Assembly (NCBI GenBank): GCA_023433265.1
Contig: JAEZDR010000133.1
Coordinates: 1-37,423 of the forward strand
Length of the DNA: 37,423 nucleotides
Origin: Bacteroidota bacterium
Lineage (GTDB): Bacteria > Bacteroidota > Bacteroidia > Chitinophagales > Chitinophagaceae
Reading direction: 5' to 3'
Below the pieces are notes generated by a model. The model saw only the letters and a program-made list of their open reading frames with translations. It did not search any database and was not told the origin of the DNA. Below, piece after piece: positions 34,012 through 37,423 of the stretch (positions are counted from its first letter, which is position 1; every line of letters starts with the position of its first letter). The position numbers and the translations under genes were made by a program.

Positions 34012-34379
34012 TTCACCACCTGCAATACCTGTATGCTGTGCTGCTTGGAAGGCGGATTGTCCCACAAAGTACAGATAGCACCCCCTGATGGTGGCTGGTT
34101 GAGTACTTTAAAATAGAATACATCTCCTTCATTTACACCCATCTGCCTGAAATCGTAAAGGTTGGCTACACCAAACGCATGCTGGTAAACCGGATCGTTG
34201 GTATACCGCTGCCAGGTTACACCAAGATCCTGGAACTGCGGATCCAGCACCTGGATAATTGAGCTGGCACAACTACTATACACATACTTGCCTTTTATCA
34301 TCTGCGGCGCAGCATTCTTTTTACTGCACCCGGCAAATATGAACACAGAGGCTAACATCAAAATAGCTATTCGTTTCAT
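34008..34379 (-). CDS. Small lipoprotein of unknown function
   Basis: This 123-residue predicted lipoprotein starts MKRIAILMLASVFIFAGC (lipobox FAGC). The mature part contains YVYSSCASSIIQVLDPQF and GAICTLWDNPPSKQ, with two cysteines that could pair. I recognise no family. ATG 34379 is chosen because the longer frame upstream overlaps the divergent holB start region and has no signal peptide at its head. It is convergent with the glutathione peroxidase gene. Confidence 0.72.
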   Translation of the reverse strand: MKRIAILMLASVFIFAGCSKKNAAPQMIKGKYVYSSCASSIIQVLDPQFQDLGVTWQRYTNDPVYQHAFGVANLYDFRQMGVNEGDVFYFKVLNQPPSGGAICTLWDNPPSKQHSIQVLQVVN

Positions 34380-34502
34380 TTTACTTGCTTTATTAATTTG
34401 ACGCCTCCCAGGTATGCATCGTTGCACAGGTGGTGGAAATCTTTTGCCGCCTGCCATACGCAAAGGTCGGCCTAAAAACCCGTAGCTAACTATCTTCGCC
34501 CT

Positions 34503-35705
34503 ATGCGGTTTGCAGAAGTGATAGGTCAGCAGGAAACAAAACACCACCTTGTTCAAATGGTGCAGCAAAACAGGCTTAGCCATGCTTTGCTTTTTCTTAC
34601 AAAGGAAGGCGCCGGTGGCCTGCCCCTGGCACTCGCATTTGCGCAATACGTCACTTGCGAAAAGGTTCAGCGTAAGAACAGCGCTGAAGCTGCTCCCTCA
34701 CTGTTTGGCTTTGATGAGCCAGCCGTGGAACAGCCGGCACTAGACGATGCCTGCGGCGAATGTTCTTCCTGCCTCAAGGCCAAAGCACATATTCATCCGG
34801 ACATCCATTATGCTTACCCTGTTATCCCCCGCAAATCGGGCGATAAGCCTAAAAGCACCGATTATATCACCGAATGGCGGGAGTTTGCCGGCAGCTATCC
34901 TTACGGCAATGTGTTCGACTGGCTACAGTTCATCGGCGCCGAAAACAAACAGGGCAACATCACTTCCGACGAATGTGGCGATATACTCAGGAAACTGAGC
35001 CTCAAAAGTTTTGAAAGCGAGGTAAAGGTGTTGGTGATGTGGATGCCCGAATACCTTGGCAACGAAGGCAACAAGCTGCTGAAACTCATAGAGGAGCCTC
35101 CGCAAAACACGCTCTTCATCCTTGTGGCAGAAAGCGAGGAGAAGATGCTGCAAACCATTCTAAGCCGCTGCCAGCTTGTTAAGATCCCCGCGCTCGAACC
35201 GGGCGACATCACCCAAAGGCTCATCAGTCGTTCCAACCTTGAGCCCGAAAAAGCAGCCAGGGTAGCTATGCTGGCAGGCGGCAACTTTAGGGAAGCACTC
35301 CAATTACTGCAACATGCCGATGAAGACTGGCAGTCGCTGCTTGGCGATTGGCTCAATGCCATCTTAAGGAAGGGACCCGCCGTGCAGGTAAAGTGGATAG
35401 AAGATATGGCCAAGCTGGGCCGCGAAAAGCAGAAGCAGTTTCTTCAATACTTTAACCACATGCTGCGCCAGGGTATTATGCTGAGAGTGCTTGGCGACAG
35501 GTCGGTCATGAGCGACGAGGATAGGGTATTTGCTGCCCGCCTCAACAAAGTAGCCTCGGTAAGCCAGCAGGAAGCCATCATACAGGAGCTGGACAATGCC
35601 ACCTACTACATTGAGCGGAATGCTAACCCCAAGATGCTGTTCCATGCGCTCACTATCAAATTGCTGCATATTATTACCAACAAAACATTAATTTTGACTG
35701 AGTAG
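34503..35705 (+). CDS. holB: DNA polymerase III delta' subunit (clamp loader)
   Basis: This 400-residue protein of the AAA+ clamp-loader family starts MRFAEVIGQQETKHHLVQMV. It has a degenerate Walker A region (KEGAGGLPLA, no lysine), as usual for delta'. A zinc site is visible in ACGECSSCLKAKAHIHPDIHY, with the following LLKLIEEPPQNTLFILVAES and the sensor-like TILSRCQLVKIP. It is a stator in loading the sliding clamp at the replication fork. It is longer than the E. coli protein because of an insertion between the first cysteine and CxxC. The next gene is ricT-like, the same neighbour order as holB-yaaT in Bacillus. Confidence 0.92.
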   Translation: MRFAEVIGQQETKHHLVQMVQQNRLSHALLFLTKEGAGGLPLALAFAQYVTCEKVQRKNSAEAAPSLFGFDEPAVEQPALDDACGECSSCLKAKAHIHPDIHYAYPVIPRKSGDKPKSTDYITEWREFAGSYPYGNVFDWLQFIGAENKQGNITSDECGDILRKLSLKSFESEVKVLVMWMPEYLGNEGNKLLKLIEEPPQNTLFILVAESEEKMLQTILSRCQLVKIPALEPGDITQRLISRSNLEPEKAARVAMLAGGNFREALQLLQHADEDWQSLLGDWLNAILRKGPAVQVKWIEDMAKLGREKQKQFLQYFNHMLRQGIMLRVLGDRSVMSDEDRVFAARLNKVASVSQQEAIIQELDNATYYIERNANPKMLFHALTIKLLHIITNKTLILTE

Positions 35706-35931
35706 CACTATTACTGTGCTGTGTGGAACATCGGCTGAAAGTGCATGAATGAGACTTGCCTTCACAGGCAATCTAGATAAATAGAAGCAACACCCGTTAT
35801 ACATGAAATATTGCGCATCATATAGTAGCTTCCGTAACATACCTACCTCATAAATGCCCTCGCGCGCATGACGCGCCTGCCTCAGCCTTCGTTTCCATTA
35901 TTGTTTAACTTACAGGATATTGATATAATAT

Positions 35932-37423
35932 ATGGGATGTAGTTCTTGTGGAACAGGTAAACCCAACGGATGTAAGAGTAATGGAGGATGCAGCACCGGA
36001 AGCTGCAACCGGATGAATGTACACGACTGGCTGATGAACCTCCCCTTCAGCGACCCTGAAAGCAATTGCAAGGTAATTGAGGTAAGCTTCAACCAGGGTA
36101 GCCGCAAGGAGTTTTATAGAAATGCCACTTTACAGTACTTCGAAAAAGGAGAATACATCACAGTAGAAGGTGTAGGCGGTTTCGATGTGGGTGAAGTAAG
36201 CCTTACCGGCGAACTTGTAAGGCTGCAATTGAAGAAAAAAGGGGTGGATGAATTCAACCCCGAAATAAAAAAGGTCTTAAGGCGCAGCACGGATAAGGAT
36301 GTAGAGATGTTCAAGCATCACAAAGCCCGGCAAAAGGAAGCCGTGATGCGCAGCCGTGCCATCATCAAACAACTCAACCTTAACATGAAGCTTACCGAGG
36401 TAGAAATACAGGCCGATGGTAAGAAAGCCACCTTCTTCTACACAGCCGACGATAGGGTAGACTTCAGGGAACTGATTAAAATCCTCGCCGGCGATTTCAA
36501 GGTTAAGGTAGAAATGCGGCAGATTGGCATCAGGCAGGAAGCAGGCAAAGTTGGCGGCATTGGTAGCTGTGGCAGGGAACTTTGTTGCTCTACCTGGCTC
36601 ACCGACTTCAGCAGCGTAACCACCACCGCGGCACGATACCAGAACCTTAGCATCAACCAAACCAAGTTAAGCGGCCAGTGTGGAAGGCTGAAATGCTGCC
36701 TCAACTACGAGCTTGACACCTACCTTGATGCCTTACAGGGCTTCCCGGATAATGCGGATAGCCTGCAAACCACAAGGGGCATTGCAACGCTTATTAAGAA
36801 AGACATCTTTAAGAATCTCATGTGGTATATTCTGCCTGATAGCAGTAAACAATACCCGCTTACAATAAAACGAGTAAAGGAAATTAAGGCGCTGAACGCC
36901 AAAGGCGAGCGTGTTCAGGAACTGCAACCTATCGACCTCGCAGCATCCGCAAAAGAAGTGGAAGCAGCGTTTGTAGATGTGGTAGGCCATTTTAGCGTGA
37001 AGTCGCTCGATAAGAAACAGAAGGAAAAAGACGCTGAGAGAAGAAGAAACCAGCAAAGGCAACAAGGGCCGAGGCAGCAGGGCGGTGCTTCACAACCCAA
37101 CAGGGGCAACAGGGCAGGCGGGCCGGGACAACCCCCTCAACTGCCACCGCCAGGCGGCAGACAGCAGCCGCAGCAAGGGCAAGGTCCGCAACAACCACAG
37201 GGCGGAAGAAACCCACAGCAACAAGGTGGTCAGCGCCCTGCTCAGCAGCAGGGTCCGCAAAGGCCCCCGCAAGGCCAGCGCCCGCAGTCGCAAGGGCCTC
37301 GTCCACCGCAACCACAGGCTGGTCAGCAAGCGCAGCAGCAAGGCGGTAACAGGCCACAGCAACCCAACCAGCGCCCGCCACAACAACGGCAAGACAGGCC
37401 ACAAATAACCAGAGGTCCACGAC
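35932..37423 (+). CDS. RicT/YaaT-like PSP1-domain protein with Cys-rich head and Q/P/G-rich tail (partial)
   Basis: A frame from ATG 35932 stays open for 497 codons to the window end. The N-terminus is Cys-rich (MGCSSCGTGKPNGCK and on, six cysteines in 25 residues). The PSP1 domain is clear from GGFDVGEVSL through GGIGSCGRELCCSTWL and LSGQCGRLKCCLNYE, the paired cysteine motifs of RicT. In Bacillus, RicT joins RicA and RicF in an iron-sulfur complex that guides RNase Y. From about residue 365 the protein turns into a Gln/Pro/Gly/Arg low-complexity tail, certainly disordered, which continues beyond the window. It follows holB after 226 bp. The PSP1/RicT call is secure, but the role in this phylum is inferred. 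Confidence 0.88.
   Translation, partial: MGCSSCGTGKPNGCKSNGGCSTGSCNRMNVHDWLMNLPFSDPESNCKVIEVSFNQGSRKEFYRNATLQYFEKGEYITVEGVGGFDVGEVSLTGELVRLQLKKKGVDEFNPEIKKVLRRSTDKDVEMFKHHKARQKEAVMRSRAIIKQLNLNMKLTEVEIQADGKKATFFYTADDRVDFRELIKILAGDFKVKVEMRQIGIRQEAGKVGGIGSCGRELCCSTWLTDFSSVTTTAARYQNLSINQTKLSGQCGRLKCCLNYELDTYLDALQGFPDNADSLQTTRGIATLIKKDIFKNLMWYILPDSSKQYPLTIKRVKEIKALNAKGERVQELQPIDLAASAKEVEAAFVDVVGHFSVKSLDKKQKEKDAERRRNQQRQQGPRQQGGASQPNRGNRAGGPGQPPQLPPPGGRQQPQQGQGPQQPQGGRNPQQQGGQRPAQQQGPQRPPQGQRPQSQGPRPPQPQAGQQAQQQGGNRPQQPNQRPPQQRQDRPQITRGPR

Noticed and set aside
35754..35769. TTGCCT-tcac-AGGCAA hairpin after holB as a terminator
   Set aside because: The stem is only 6 bp and no T-tract follows, so the evidence is too weak.
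36992..37420. Minus-strand open frames opposite the RicT tail
   Set aside because: GC-rich Gln/Pro codons read backwards give Leu/Ala/Val-rich open frames by composition; the plus-strand frame carries the PSP1 domain.

Overview
The window comes from a member of the Bacteroidota, most likely Chitinophagales/Chitinophagaceae-like. This is judged from the gene content (GldJ and PorV of gliding/type IX secretion, TonB-dependent receptors, DUF4292 lipoprotein, EnvC-like and RicT-like proteins of Bacteroidota type). The promoter form TTG-N17..21-TAnnTTTG and the scarcity of Shine-Dalgarno sequences point the same way. All assignments come from reading the sequence and from memory of protein families; no database search was run.

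Layout. (1) 1-4370, minus strand: a carotenoid operon in the order regulator-crtI-crtB-crtZ-crtY(cd-type), the last gene cut by the window edge. It should take GGPP through phytoene and lycopene to beta-carotene and zeaxanthin. The first gene encodes a MerR-type regulator with a CarH/LitR-like cobalamin-binding half. A perfect 11-bp inverted repeat sits on the crtI promoter. (2) 4480-8985: murF and gldJ (minus), and divergently porV (plus). (3) 9042-12222, plus: ispF, dut, a DUF4292 lipoprotein and an EnvC-like protein with a degenerate LytM domain. (4) 12546-15595, plus: small secreted and membrane proteins, a deoxyhypusine-synthase-like enzyme, an 11-bp minisatellite, tRNA-Pro(CGG) and a 120-bp branched inverted-repeat element. 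(5) 15614-22048, minus: two TonB-dependent receptors (one FecA-like) and a YtcJ-like amidohydrolase lipoprotein. (6) 22176-28342: hemN, recO, an unknown protein, a TRIC-family channel, an AhpC/AhpD pair, a gene split by a poly-G frameshift, and a DUF169 protein. (7) 28343-28904: a gene-free stretch with a second 11-bp-period minisatellite. (8) 28905-37423: a YugP-type zinc peptidase (minus), then radA, comF, a beta-helix lipoprotein, a secreted glutathione peroxidase, a small lipoprotein (minus), holB and a RicT/PSP1 protein (open at the window end) with a cysteine-rich head and a Q/P/G-rich tail.

The most interesting system is the carotenoid operon with its putative B12-dependent regulator, its operator-like palindrome and an apparently leaderless crtI. 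Other points worth a look are the two 11-bp-period intergenic arrays, the tRNA-linked structured element, the G7 frameshift gene, the hairpin in the radA leader, and a deoxyhypusine-synthase homologue in a bacterium.
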